64,000 bases of DNA from Euzebya sp. (GCF_964222135.1 NZ_CAXQBR010000089.1:1-64000), one strand, 5' to 3'. Positions 47,046 to 57,030 are shown, numbered from the stretch's first letter. Translations and numbers: made by a program. Notes: generated from the sequence alone by a model not told the origin.

Positions 47046-47759
47046 GTGCCGCGCCCTGCCCCCACCCGACTCCTCATCCCGCTGATCGCGGTGATCGCGC
47101 TGGCCGCCTGCACCGCGACGGGTGAGGGTGCGCTCGAAGTCGCCGAGGCGAGGGACGGTGACTCCTTCGTCGCGACCGACGGGGTGGAGTACCGCGTCGG
47201 CCTCGTCAACACGCCCGAGCTGTCGGAGTGCGGCGGCCACGAGGCGGCGGACCGGACCGCCGCGCTGCTCGCGGACGGGTTCTCCGTCGATGCGTACGCC
47301 ACCGACGACCACGGCAGGTCCGTGGCGCGGATCACCACCCCCGACGGCGACCTCGGCGTGATCCTGGCGGCCGAGGGGCTGGCCGACGACCGCTACCTCG
47401 ACGCCCACCGCCACGAGCACCCGGGCTACGCGGCCGAGATCGACGACGCGCTCGCCCGCGCCCGCGAGGCCCGGACCGGCCTGTGGCGGACCTGTTGGGA
47501 CGACACCGGCCCGCGGCCGACCCCCGACCCCGCCGACCGCAGGAGCATCCCTGATGGGTCCGCCTGCCACCCCGCGTACGTCCAGTGCCTGCCAGTCGGG
47601 CCCGACCTCGACTGCGCCGACGTCGGCCACGCCGTCGACCTGACCGGACCCGACGACCCGTACCGGCTGGACGGGGCGACGACGGCGCGGTCCGACGGGG
47701 TCGGCTGTGACACCTACCCGCCGTGGTCCGCGGACGAGACCTACCCCTACGCCCGCTGA
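47046..47759 (+). CDS. Lipoprotein with staphylococcal-nuclease-like domain
   Basis: A 237-residue exported protein with GTG start. A lipobox (LLIPLIAVIALAACTATGEG, lipidated Cys near residue 22) anchors it to the membrane. Residues about 30-145 are thermonuclease-like: VAEARDGDSFVATDGVEYRV and GLVNTPE match the Arg/Asp-Gly-Asp and pathway of SNc folds (DGDS, R-x-G-L/I-x-x-P-E), and DDRYLDAHRHEHPGY occupies the place of later catalytic residues. The usual E-x-x-A-R-x-x-x-x-G-L-W pattern appears as ARAREARTGLWRTC. The C-terminus (CHPAYVQCLPVGPDLDCADV, DPYRLDG, DGVGCDTY) is an Excalibur-like Ca-binding motif. It is probably an extracytoplasmic nuclease. Confidence 0.85.
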   Translation: MPRPAPTRLLIPLIAVIALAACTATGEGALEVAEARDGDSFVATDGVEYRVGLVNTPELSECGGHEAADRTAALLADGFSVDAYATDDHGRSVARITTPDGDLGVILAAEGLADDRYLDAHRHEHPGYAAEIDDALARAREARTGLWRTCWDDTGPRPTPDPADRRSIPDGSACHPAYVQCLPVGPDLDCADVGHAVDLTGPDDPYRLDGATTARSDGVGCDTYPPWSADETYPYAR

Positions 47760-48319
47760 CCGGACGGGGTCAGCTCCACCCGCCAGTCGTGGGCGTCCAT
47801 CGCGACGCCGTGGACGCGGAGGGCGGCGTGGCGGGTGCCGACCAGGGTGAAGCCGCACCGCTCGAGCACCTTCGCCGAGGCGACGTTCGCGTGGCTCGTG
47901 ACCGCCTCGACCCGGGTGATCCCCCAGCGGGGCGCGGCCGCGAGCAGGTCGGTCACCGCCGCCGTCGCCACGCCGGCGCCCGCGACCGCCTCGGCGACCC
48001 GGTAGCCGAGCGATGCCCGGCCGCTATCGACCTCGACCAGGTTGGCGCGACCTGCCACCCCACCGGCGGGGTCGAGCACGACGTGCATCCGGTCGGTCCC
48101 CTCGGCCCACCACCCGGCCATGCGGACCAGCGACTCGGCCACGGCGGCCGGGGTGTAGTACGCCTCACCCCGGTCCGGGATCCACCGGGCGAAGAACGCG
48201 CGGTTCGCCACCTCGAACGCGTGCAGCGCGGCGGCGTCGACCTCGTGGGCCGGCACGAGCCGGAGGCCCAGGCGGTCCAGGGCACCCGGACCGCCCGGTC
48301 GCGCCGACGGGACATCCAC
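47747..48319 (-). CDS. GNAT-family N-acetyltransferase (RimJ/RimL-like)
   Basis: A 190-residue acetyltransferase. It starts GLRLVPAHEVDAAALHAFEV, contains SLGYRVAEAVAGAGVATAAV, which is the Rim-type acetyl-CoA loop, and ends VTSHANVASAKVLERCGFTL, the highly conserved N-x-x-S-x-x-V-x-E-x-x-G-F motif. The acceptor substrate is unknown; relatives modify ribosomal proteins, antibiotics or small amines. The 3' end overlaps the convergent lipoprotein gene by 13 nt. The acyl-CoA ligase gene lies upstream on the same strand, 27 nt away, so co-transcription is likely. Confidence 0.92.
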   Translation of the reverse strand: MDVPSARPGGPGALDRLGLRLVPAHEVDAAALHAFEVANRAFFARWIPDRGEAYYTPAAVAESLVRMAGWWAEGTDRMHVVLDPAGGVAGRANLVEVDSGRASLGYRVAEAVAGAGVATAAVTDLLAAAPRWGITRVEAVTSHANVASAKVLERCGFTLVGTRHAALRVHGVAMDAHDWRVELTPSGQRA

Positions 48320-48346
48320 CGGCGGCAGTCTCGCCGCCGGGGTCGC

Positions 48347-49867
<1,521 letters not shown>

Positions 49868-49999
49868 GGTCCGTCCCTCCAGGCGGCCGCCGCGGCGACG
49901 GCCGGTGGAGGGACGGTAGGACCGCGCCTGACCGCGGACCCGGGTCGAAGGGCCCGGGGGGACGCGCCGGAGGTCCCGGTGCCGCGCGGCGCGCGCGGA

Positions 50000-51592
50000 T
50001 CAGGTCAGGTGCACCCGCAGCTCGCTCGCGGCGTGGTCGCTGATCGCGGCCGGGCCGCCGACGAGCATGCCGGAGGTCAGCTGCCCGGCGTGCCGGCGGA
50101 TCCAGCGGATCGCGTTGCCGTCACCGGGTGCGCCGGTGCCGTCGATCAGCACCAGCGGGTCGCCCGAGCGGACGGCGACGGGACCGGCGGTCACCGCGTC
50201 CGGCCAGTCCAAGCCCGTCGCGGCCCAGATCCAGCCGTCGAGGGCGACCATGCCCCGGTCGACCATGAAGTCCACGACCGCGGTGGCGGTGGCGTACCGG
50301 TCGGGGCCCTGCAGCCGGTCGACGTGGCCGACGTGGCGGGCGACCGCGGCCTCCACGGCCTCGTCCAGGGCGGCGAGGCCCCCGACCAGCACCGCCCGGT
50401 CGGCACCGGCGAGGGCTTCGTCGACGGCGCCGGGCACCTGCCCCGGGGCGACCGGCAGCAGGGCCCCCGAGGCGCCGGCGGCGAGCGCCGATCCGGTCAG
50501 CGCGTCCGGCCACGACCGCGCGGGGTCCGGGTGGGTGCCGAGCGCGATCACGGCGACGTCGGTGTCGGTGTCGGCCCAGATCCGCTGGGCCAGGGTCACG
50601 GCCACGCGGGGGAGGTCGTCGCTGACCACCAGGTCGACGGACAACCCGGCTCCCTCGAGCGCGGCGATCACCGGCGGCTGGGCCGGACCGACCAGGGTGA
50701 CCTCGGTCGCGCCGAGCCGGGCGATCTCGGCCAGCACGCGGGGGTCGAGCGCATCGGGGAACGTCAGCAGCGACGGGACGTCGAGGTGGGCGGCGTAGCT
50801 CGAGGCGACGAGCGGCCAACCGGGCTGGTGCGCGGTCGACAGCACCACCCGGGGGGCGGCGCCCCAGCTGGCGGTCGACAGCTGGATCGCGGTCGCGAGC
50901 CGGTCGGAACCGGCCTGGCGGGCGACGCCGTCGAGGGGGACGCCCGGGTCGGTGGAGACGTCGCCGCGCGTGCGGGCGGCCACGAGGGAGGGGTAGGGGT
51001 TGATCCGCGTGTCGCCGTACGGGTCGACGACGCGGTCGTCGAAGATGTCCAGGTGCAGGTGCGGACCTGTGCCCTCGGCGTTGCCCGAGTCGCCCATGTA
51101 GGCGATGAACTGGCCGCGGCGCACCTCCACCCCTCGCCGGATGCCGGGTGCGAAGGCCCAGCGGGGACCGCCGCGACCGTCGTCGGTACCCGGCGTGTCG
51201 TTGTTGATGTGCAGGTAGCGGTACTCCCGCCCGTCGACGCCGCACACGGTGACGGCGTAGCCGTAGCCGGGCTCGACGCCGTCCTCGCCGGCGACGTGGC
51301 AGATCCGCCCCTCCACCGCCGCGTACAGCGGGGTCAGCTTCGGACCCATCAGGTCGGTCGCCTTGTGGCGCCGGCTGCAGCCGGAGCGGCAGGCGTCGTA
51401 GCTGTCCCCGAACGACACGTCCGGCCGGGTCGGGAACGTCATGTCGACGACCTGCTGGTAGTCCGTGGACGGCGCGGGCGCGTCCTGGGCGGACGCGGCC
51501 GGCACCAGCCCGACGACCAGGGACGCCGCGGTCAGCGCGACGACCAGCGCGGCCCGCAGGGCGCGGGAGGGGAGGGGGAGGGGGACGGACAT
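50000..51592 (-). CDS. Secreted M23 peptidase with three CWB2 repeats
   Basis: A 530-residue exported cell-wall enzyme. The signal peptide ends near residue 35 (LVVALTAASLVVGLVPAASA). Residues about 55-200 form an LytM/M23 metallopeptidase domain with zinc ligands in RHKATDLMG (HxxxD) and GPHLHLDIF (HxH), so it should cut peptidoglycan cross-bridges or stems. Cysteines CRSGCSRRH precede the first motif. Residues 230-530 are three CWB2 repeats (GSDRLATAIQLSTASW, SWPDALTGSALAAGASG, GPDRYATATAVVDFM), although the first is divergent. ATG 51592 has TGAGG 6 nt upstream. It is divergent from the TetR gene. Confidence 0.92.
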   Translation of the reverse strand: MSVPLPLPSRALRAALVVALTAASLVVGLVPAASAQDAPAPSTDYQQVVDMTFPTRPDVSFGDSYDACRSGCSRRHKATDLMGPKLTPLYAAVEGRICHVAGEDGVEPGYGYAVTVCGVDGREYRYLHINNDTPGTDDGRGGPRWAFAPGIRRGVEVRRGQFIAYMGDSGNAEGTGPHLHLDIFDDRVVDPYGDTRINPYPSLVAARTRGDVSTDPGVPLDGVARQAGSDRLATAIQLSTASWGAAPRVVLSTAHQPGWPLVASSYAAHLDVPSLLTFPDALDPRVLAEIARLGATEVTLVGPAQPPVIAALEGAGLSVDLVVSDDLPRVAVTLAQRIWADTDTDVAVIALGTHPDPARSWPDALTGSALAAGASGALLPVAPGQVPGAVDEALAGADRAVLVGGLAALDEAVEAAVARHVGHVDRLQGPDRYATATAVVDFMVDRGMVALDGWIWAATGLDWPDAVTAGPVAVRSGDPLVLIDGTGAPGDGNAIRWIRRHAGQLTSGMLVGGPAAISDHAASELRVHLT

Positions 51593-51681
51593 GCAGACCT
51601 CAGGGGATCGGGCCCCCGGCTGACTGCGTAGGGGGCTCAGCCCACCTCCATCGGCGACCTGCCGCTGGCCTTGAGGGTTGG

Positions 51682-51724
51682 ACCGCTCGCCCGGCACCTG
51701 CACGGGGGGCACCGGGCGAGCGGT
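51682..51724. terminator. Large stem-loop in the M23/TetR divergent spacer
   Basis: A perfect 13-bp stem (ACCGCTCGCCCGG at 51682-51694, complement at 51712-51724) with a 17-nt loop lies 90 nt upstream of the M23 start and 83 nt upstream of the TetR start. A terminator makes little sense between two divergent genes, so it may be an insulator, an attenuator or a regulator site. Confidence 0.45.
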
Positions 51725-51764
51725 GGCCTGTCAGACCCTGATGGACCCGCCGGCTCGCCCGCAG

Positions 51765-51788
51765 GAACCGGACAGCGATGTCCGGTTC
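51765..51788 (+). promoter_or_regulatory. TetR-family operator, copy 1
   Basis: GAACCGGACA (51765-51774), 4 nt, TGTCCGGTTC (51779-51788): a perfect palindrome just before TACAAC (51795-51800), the likely -10 of the TetR gene. The core AACCGGAC-N6-GTCCGGTT is repeated before the SDR gene. Confidence 0.88.
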
Positions 51789-51806
51789 GGAGTGTACAAC
51801 TGGCAG

Positions 51807-52415
51807 ATGCCCACACCCGACGGCGCACCCCCGCGCGCACCCAACCGAGGGCCGGCCGCGGCTGCGGACAACCGTCGGGCGCTGCTCGACGCCGCGCGGC
51901 GGCTCTTCGCCGAGCAGGGCCTCGACGTCCCGTACCGGGCCATCGCCCTCGAGGCGGGGGTGGGGCAGGGCAGCCTGTACCGCCACTTCCCGACGCGCCT
52001 CGACCTCGCGCTCGCGATCTTCCAGGAGAACTTCACCGAGCTCGAGGCGGCCGCGGCGTCGCCCGGCCCCTCCGCCTTCGCGGACGTGTGGCGCCTCGTG
52101 ATCGAGCAGACGCTCGCGTCGGCGGCCTTCGTCGAGGTGGCGGTCCAGGCACGCCGCGAGCTCGACGACGACACGATGGCCGGTCGGCTCGCCGACGTCC
52201 TGGCCGGACCGCTGGACCGCGCGCAGGCCGCGGGGCTGGTCGACGCGCGGTGGGACGTCGACCAGCTCGTGCTGGTGCACCGCATGGCCTACGGGGTCCT
52301 GGTCACCGAGGTCGATCCGGAGCGGGCGCGGGCGGCGGTGCTCCGGGCGCTGGCCCTGGTCGATCCGGCGCTCGCGGATCCGCTCACCCGAGGAGCGACT
52401 TCATCTTCCGGGTGA
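51807..52415 (+). CDS. TetR-family transcriptional repressor
   Basis: A 202-residue repressor. ATG 51807 is 6 nt after TACAAC, so the transcript is probably leaderless; the longer frame from 51678 would run through the operator and is rejected. The N-terminal HTH (about 15-65) reads NRRALLDAARRLFAEQGLDV and YRAIALEAGVGQGSLYRHFP. The C-terminal ligand-binding part (about 70-200) is all-helical, and its ligand is unknown. The palindrome upstream suggests autorepression, and the identical site before the convergently placed SDR gene makes that gene the target. The 3' ends of both genes overlap by 32 nt. Confidence 0.94.
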   Translation: MPTPDGAPPRAPNRGPAAAADNRRALLDAARRLFAEQGLDVPYRAIALEAGVGQGSLYRHFPTRLDLALAIFQENFTELEAAAASPGPSAFADVWRLVIEQTLASAAFVEVAVQARRELDDDTMAGRLADVLAGPLDRAQAAGLVDARWDVDQLVLVHRMAYGVLVTEVDPERARAAVLRALALVDPALADPLTRGATSSSG

Positions 52416-53187
52416 TCAGGTGCGTCGCGCGGCGCGGGGCGATGCGGGTCGCGAGGCCCATCAGGCGGGAGTCCCGTCCGACGTGGATGTGCAGATCGCC
52501 GGCTTCGATCCCGTCGACGACGATCCGGGCGGCGTTCTCGGCCGACGTCATGGGGAACCGCGAGCGCTCCGCCGACTGCGCGCCGCCGGGGGTGGCGACG
52601 CCGGAGTTCGCGGTGATCTCGGTGGCGACCGCGCCGGGCATCACGACCGACACGCCGACGTGGGTGTCGAGCAGCTCCGCGTAGAGCCCCTCGGTCATCA
52701 GCTTCACGGCGGCCTTCGAGGCCCCGTAGATCGTCTGGCCCGGGACGGGCAGGAACCCGCCCATGCTCGAGAAGGTCGCGATGTGCGCCGCGGGGCGGAC
52801 CAGTAGGTGGGGCAGGAACGCCTTCAGCACGTGGATCGTGCCCCACAGGTTGATGTCGATGACCCGCTGGATGGCGTCGTGGTCGAGCTCGGCCAGCCTG
52901 ACGAACGGCTGGATCACCCCGGCGACCACGATGACGCCGTCGACCTGCCCGAGCGCGTCGATCACCTGGCCCGGGAGTGCCTCGACCACCGCCCGGTCGG
53001 TGATGTCGACGGTCATCGTCATCAGCCGGTCGCCGGCGGCTGCGATGTCGGCGGTCTCGGCCAGGCTGTCCGCCCGGATGTCGGCCGCGGCGACCCGCGC
53101 CCCGCGTCGGAGCAGCTCCAGCACGACCTGTCGACCGATCCCGTTCCCGCCGCCGATGACGGCGATGACCGTGCCCGCGACCTGCAT
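52384..53187 (-). CDS. Short-chain dehydrogenase/reductase (SDR)
   Basis: A 267-residue classical SDR. The cofactor loop is TVIAVIGGGNGIGRQVVLEL with ADIRAD placing an acidic residue that favours NAD(H). The NNAG equivalent is VVAGV, the catalytic Ser lies in ATFSSMGGFLPVPG, and the Tyr-Lys pair is QTIYGASKAAVK. A C-terminal segment (LMGLATRIAPRRATHLITRK) is seen in SDRs acting on steroid- or lipid-like alcohols. It is repressed, most likely, by the TetR protein encoded next to it, because its promoter carries the same operator. ATG 53187 follows GGGAGG at 6 nt. Confidence 0.93.
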   Translation of the reverse strand: MQVAGTVIAVIGGGNGIGRQVVLELLRRGARVAAADIRADSLAETADIAAAGDRLMTMTVDITDRAVVEALPGQVIDALGQVDGVIVVAGVIQPFVRLAELDHDAIQRVIDINLWGTIHVLKAFLPHLLVRPAAHIATFSSMGGFLPVPGQTIYGASKAAVKLMTEGLYAELLDTHVGVSVVMPGAVATEITANSGVATPGGAQSAERSRFPMTSAENAARIVVDGIEAGDLHIHVGRDSRLMGLATRIAPRRATHLITRKMKSLLG

Positions 53188-53202
53188 GACGACCTCCCAT
53201 CA

Positions 53203-53226
53203 GAACCGGACTGTGTTGTCCGGTTT
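53203..53226 (-). promoter_or_regulatory. TetR-family operator, copy 2
   Basis: AACCGGAC (53204-53211), N6 (TGTGTT), GTCCGGTT (53218-53225). Same arms and spacing as the site before the TetR gene. On the minus strand it lies between a TACGAT -10-like box and the Shine-Dalgarno of the SDR gene. Confidence 0.88.
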
Positions 53227-53329
53227 GGTGCTGATCGTATCGAGCCGCACGGGGTGCGGGAGGGACGGACGACCCGTCGCCCGCGGGCCACACGTCCCGG
53301 CACCGCCCCGGCACCCGCGTCCCGGCACC

Positions 53330-54298
53330 ATGGGGCGCGTGGACGAGCCGCGCGCGCCAGCAGCCGAGGAGGGGGAGGGCTGGGCGGTCCCCGGCGCCGC
53401 TGCCGGTGAGCGGGTGGTCGACGTGTGCCGCGACCACCTCGGCGGCGTCGCACGTCGTGCGATCGGACCGTTGATCGCCGCCGGGGACGTGACCGTCGAC
53501 GGACGCCCGAGCCGGATCGCCGATCCCGTCGCCGCCGGCCAGGTCCTCCGGGTGACCCCGGGGACGATGGCGCGGTTGGCCGGCGACGGGCTGGTCACCC
53601 CGCCGTCGGAGCGGGCGCTCACGGTGGTCCACGCCGACGACGACCTGCTGGTGGTCGACAAGCCCGCCGGCCTGCACGTCCACCCGATGGGCGCCCACCG
53701 CGGCGACACCCTCCTCGGCCGGGTGCTGTGGCACGTCGGCGCCCGCCCCGACCAGCCGTGGACGACCTGCCGGCCGTCGCTCGCCCACCGGCTGGACCGC
53801 CCGACCAGCGGGCTGGTGGCGGGCGCCCTCGACGTCGGGATCCGCGACCGGCTCCAGACCCTCCTCGAGCAGCGCCGCGTCGTGCGCACCTACCGGGCGG
53901 TCGTGCACGGGCTGGTGGCCGAGGACGAGGGCGTCGTCGACGTCCCCCTCGGTCGCGATCCCGACGACCGCCGACGGCGGGCCGTCGTCGAGGTCGGCCA
54001 CGGCGGGCAGGCCGCCCGGTCGCGCTGGCGGGTCCTCGACCGCGACCCGGCGGCGGGGACGACCGCGCTCGAGCTGCACCTCGACACCGGCCGCACCCAC
54101 CAGCTGCGCGTCCACCTGGCCCCCCTCGGCCACCCCCTCGTCGGTGACGTGGCCTACGGGGCACCCGCGACCGGCCCGCCGGCGGACCCGCGCGTCGGCT
54201 CGGCGATCAGCCTGCGAGCCGTCGCCCTGCGGCTGCCGCACCCCCGGACCGGCGCGGTGCTCGAGGTCATCGCGCCGCGGGCGGCCCCCACGTCCTGA
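53330..54298 (+). CDS. RluA-family pseudouridine synthase
   Basis: A 322-residue RNA-modifying enzyme. The N-terminal part (about 25-80) is S4-like (VVDVCRDHLGGVARRAIGPL, AGDVTVDGRP). The catalytic domain begins LTVVHADDDLLVVDKPAGLH and has the active-site Asp in SLAHRLDRPTSGLV (about residue 150), followed by RTYRAVVHGLV and the RluA motif TGRTHQLRVHLAPLGHPLVG. It converts specific uridines in rRNA or tRNA to pseudouridine; RluD-like 23S targets are most likely but unproven. The start is ATG 53330 or GTG 53339; the latter lies 7 nt after CACCAT, as expected for a leaderless mRNA. Confidence 0.93.
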   Translation: MGRVDEPRAPAAEEGEGWAVPGAAAGERVVDVCRDHLGGVARRAIGPLIAAGDVTVDGRPSRIADPVAAGQVLRVTPGTMARLAGDGLVTPPSERALTVVHADDDLLVVDKPAGLHVHPMGAHRGDTLLGRVLWHVGARPDQPWTTCRPSLAHRLDRPTSGLVAGALDVGIRDRLQTLLEQRRVVRTYRAVVHGLVAEDEGVVDVPLGRDPDDRRRRAVVEVGHGGQAARSRWRVLDRDPAAGTTALELHLDTGRTHQLRVHLAPLGHPLVGDVAYGAPATGPPADPRVGSAISLRAVALRLPHPRTGAVLEVIAPRAAPTS

Positions 54299-54379
54299 CG
54301 GCCACCACGTCAGTGGTCATGGACTGGACCGTGCGCGGCCTGACCTCGAGTGGACGGCCTGCCGGCCGATGGAAGAACC

Positions 54380-55215
54380 ATGCGGAGGGGACGACAGCCC
54401 GGCGACCGGCCGACGTCGTGGAGCCTGCCGGCCCACCGACCCGCCCGTGACCGGTCTCGGTGGCGCCGGCTCCACCACCACCTCCGCACCACCGAGATCC
54501 GCACGCGGTCAGGGGCGGTCGTCGCGGCGTTGGCCGTCCTGGCCGCCGTCGCCGGCCCCGGCGTCGTCGTCAGCACCCGTGCCGCCGCGCTACCGACCAC
54601 CCTCGCGCTGGTGGTCGCGGTCCCCGAGGGCACCACCGCCGGCCCCGACCTGGTCGCTGCCGTCGAGCACGAGGCCCAGCTGGCCGCTGCGTGGCTCGAG
54701 GCGCAGACCGGCGGGACCCTCCGCGGCGACCTCCGCTCGGCCCGCGTGGTGGAGGTCCCCCTCGACGACGCCCCCCTCCCCGGCCACGAGGACGACGCCG
54801 CGGCGGCCGTCGAGGACGCCGTCGGCCTCCGCCGGATCGACCCCGACCTCCTGCCGGTCGTCGTGACCCCCCTCGCGCTCGCGGACGCACCGGACACCTG
54901 CGGCCTGGGCGGCCCGGTCGGTGTGGTGGTGTTCCTCGGCAACTGCGACGCGAGGCGCGGATGCCCGCCGGCACGTTCGGCGACGGGGTCAACCGGACGA
55001 TCGCGCACGAGCTCGTGCACGCGCTCGGCGGCGTGGCCGACTGCGCGCCGAACGCCGGGGAGGAGGGGCACGTCACCGACGACCCGCGCGACCTGATGGT
55101 GGCCCGATCGGTCGCCGGCTCGGGTCCGCCGGTGCTGGACGTGGCCGGCGACGACTACCTCGGTCGCGGCCAGAGCGCCTGCGCCGACATCATGGCCAGC
55201 TCGCTGTGGCGGTAG
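54380..55215 (+). pseudogene. Secreted zincin metalloprotease, frame disrupted
   Basis: The first part encodes a hydrophobic leader (AVVAALAVLAAVAGPGVVVS) and a domain up to GLGGPVGVVVFLGNCDARRG. The second, one base out of frame, continues MPAGTFGDGVNRTIAHELVH with the zinc motif HELVHALGG, then DDPRDLMVA and LDVAGDDYLGRGQ. Inserting one C in the CCC run at 54963-54965 joins them as GCPAGTFGDG with no residue lost, giving about 278 residues. HExxH followed by Gly suggests a metzincin-like or related protease that acts outside the cell. The start is uncertain; ATG 54380 is one option. Either a recent mutation or a sequencing deletion is responsible. Confidence 0.72.
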
Positions 55216-55226
55216 GGTCGGCCGGG

Positions 55227-55574
55227 ATGGAGCTGTGGCACAACCCCCGGTGCACCAAGAGCCGCCAGGCGAAGGCCCGCCTCGACGACGCCGGCGTCGA
55301 GTACGTCGAGCGGCGCTACCTCGACGACCCGCCGACGGTGGCCGAGCTGGCCAGCGTCGTCGCCGCGCTGGGGATCGAGCCGCGGCTGCTCATCCGAACA
55401 GCTGACGCGCGGGCGCTCGAGCTGGACCTCGACGCCGCCGGGGACGACCCGCAGGCGCTCCTCGAGCTGATGGCGGCCAACCCGCGGATCATCCAACGGC
55501 CCGTCCTGATCGCCGACGACGGCCGCGCGGTGCTCGGCCGTCCGCCCGAGAGCGTCGACTCGCTGATCGGCTGA
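55227..55574 (+). CDS. ArsC/Spx-family reductase-like protein
   Basis: A 115-residue thioredoxin-fold protein of the ArsC/YffB group. The N-terminal strand and active Cys read MELWHNPRCTKSRQAKARLD; downstream are RRYLDDPPTVAELASVVAAL, the Arg that helps bind arsenate in LLIRT, and the C-terminal pattern NPRIIQRPVLIADD with GRPPES. The Arg-Pro triad pieces (NPxIIxRP) are conserved, so arsenate reductase (glutaredoxin type) activity is possible, though in an actinobacterium without glutaredoxin the electron donor is unclear. No arsenical pump or ArsR gene is nearby. ATG 55227 is 11 nt after the protease stop. Confidence 0.9.
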   Translation: MELWHNPRCTKSRQAKARLDDAGVEYVERRYLDDPPTVAELASVVAALGIEPRLLIRTADARALELDLDAAGDDPQALLELMAANPRIIQRPVLIADDGRAVLGRPPESVDSLIG

Positions 55575-55606
55575 CAGGCCCTCGTCGGGCTCGCTAGCGT
55601 GAGCTG

Positions 55607-56107
55607 GTGCGCACCCCGACGACGTCCCGACCCCGGCTCCTCGTCCTGGTGGCGGTGCTGACCCTCGCCTGGGGGTGCGGGACGGCCGACGACCCGACGC
55701 GAGACGCCGGTGCGACGTCCGAGCCCACCACCCTCGGCGATCCCCAGGGCGTCGAGGTCGACCGGATCTCCGTCCTGCCCGAGGAGGTCGACGCGATCCC
55801 GGCCGTCGCCGTCGACGCCGCGGGTCTGGAGGCGCTGATCGCCGCCACCACCCCCCACGGCGCGGACGCCGACGCCCTCGGGGCCGTCGACCTGGATGGC
55901 CAGCTGGTCGCCGCCCTCCACGTCGGCGAGTGCCCGACCGGCGAGGCCCGGCTGGTGCTCGACGGCACCACCCTCACCCTCGAGGGTCGCGGGTCCGACG
56001 GCGTCTGCGAGGCCATCGACGAGGAGATCCAGCTCTGGGCCGTCGACTGGGACAGCCTGCCCGACGAGGTCGTGATCCGCGGCACGACGGCCACCCGACC
56101 CGGCTGA
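55607..56107 (+). CDS. Putative lipoprotein of unknown function
   Basis: A 166-residue exported protein with GTG start lying 6 nt after TAGCGT (leaderless). The leader RLLVLVAVLTLAWGC ends in a likely lipobox Cys near residue 24. The mature part is acidic, with strands such as VVALHVGECPTGEARLVLDG replaced here by LVAALHVGECPTGEARLVLD and TLTLEGRG. Two Cys (GECPTGE and GVCEAID) may form a disulphide. It resembles no family I can name. A bidirectional terminator follows its stop. Confidence 0.75.
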   Translation: MRTPTTSRPRLLVLVAVLTLAWGCGTADDPTRDAGATSEPTTLGDPQGVEVDRISVLPEEVDAIPAVAVDAAGLEALIAATTPHGADADALGAVDLDGQLVAALHVGECPTGEARLVLDGTTLTLEGRGSDGVCEAIDEEIQLWAVDWDSLPDEVVIRGTTATRPG

Positions 56108-56114
56108 CCCGACC

Positions 56115-56144
56115 CGCGCTGACCCGATCCGCGGGGTCAGCGCG
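56115..56144. terminator. Bidirectional terminator
   Basis: An 11-bp perfect stem (CGCGCTGACCC at 56115-56125, complement at 56134-56144, loop 8 nt). It includes the minus-strand stop of the Rieske gene and follows the lipoprotein stop by 7 nt. Confidence 0.8.
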
Positions 56145-57000
56145 AGGTCGCCGCGCGGATCTCGATCAGCCCCTGCACCTCACGGACCTCGAAGACCGGC
56201 TGGGGCGAGGCCGCCGGCCCGCGGACGACGGTCCCGTCCGGCTCGTACCGGCTGCCGTGCCACTCACACGTCACGCAGCCGTCGGCCTGCACCGCCCCCT
56301 CGCCCATCGGCAGCCCGGCGTGGGTGCACCGGTTGGCCATCGCCATCACCCGCCCGTCGCGGCGGTGCAGCAGCACCTCGCGGCCCGCGACGGTGACGAC
56401 CGACGTCGCCCCGTCCTCGAGCTCGCCCGCCGGCATCGCGGTCGTCCACTCGTCGGGTCCCTCGTCGAAGGCGGTGTGGTCGACGCCGATCCCGTTCACG
56501 TAGCTGAGGTGCCCACCCAGGTAGCCGCCGACGCCGACGCCCGCCATGGCCGCCAACGACCACATCGCCCCCCGGATGTGCTTGCCCTGCCGCCGGGCCC
56601 GGAACGAGCGGGTCTGCATCGCCAACCCGACCACGTTGACGGCGCCGTGCACCAGCGCAAGGCGTCGAGGACCGCCGTACAGGTCGGCGTAGTCGCTCAG
56701 CCCGGCCGCGGCGGTGACCGGGCTGGCGAGGATCCCCACCCCGACCAGCGTCGTCGCCGCCCCCCGCGCCTTCTTGCCCGCCATCACGTCGAGGATCGAC
56801 GCCGACATCCAGGCCCCGATCACCACGTCGGTGAGCATCGGGTGCAGCCGGTGACCCAACCAGGTCCCCGACAGCGCGTTCTTCACCGGATCGGACTCCG
56901 TCAGCTTGGTGGCGAGGTCGGCGACGGCGGCCGCAGCGGGCTCCAGCTGCTCCGACGTCGTGATCTGCTCGGTCAGCTCGTGGGGGAGTGGGTGCGCCAT
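56137..57000 (-). CDS. Membrane protein (DUF2231-like) fused to a Rieske 2Fe-2S domain
   Basis: A 287-residue protein. The N-terminal half (about 30-170) is a DUF2231-like membrane domain starting SGTWLGHRLHPMLTDVVIGA, with about four helices (WMSASILDVMAG, TTLVGVGILASPVTAAAGLS, LALVHGAVNVVGLAM, SLAAMAGVGVGGYLGGHLSY). The C-terminal half (about 185-287) is a Rieske ferredoxin-like domain with the cluster ligands in RCTHAGL and CVTCEWHG (C-x-H and C-x2-H). It probably passes electrons at the membrane. The combination is known in actinobacteria and proteobacteria, but the partner is unknown. The CDS starts MAHPLPHELTEQ. Confidence 0.92.
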   Translation of the reverse strand: MAHPLPHELTEQITTSEQLEPAAAAVADLATKLTESDPVKNALSGTWLGHRLHPMLTDVVIGAWMSASILDVMAGKKARGAATTLVGVGILASPVTAAAGLSDYADLYGGPRRLALVHGAVNVVGLAMQTRSFRARRQGKHIRGAMWSLAAMAGVGVGGYLGGHLSYVNGIGVDHTAFDEGPDEWTTAMPAGELEDGATSVVTVAGREVLLHRRDGRVMAMANRCTHAGLPMGEGAVQADGCVTCEWHGSRYEPDGTVVRGPAASPQPVFEVREVQGLIEIRAATSR

Positions 57001-57030
57001 GCCGCGATCATCGCCCGTTCCGGCGTCGGG

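Noticed and set aside
51678-51806. Longer N-terminus for the TetR gene
   Set aside because: It would translate through the operator and the -10 box; the HTH starts just after the ATG at 51807.
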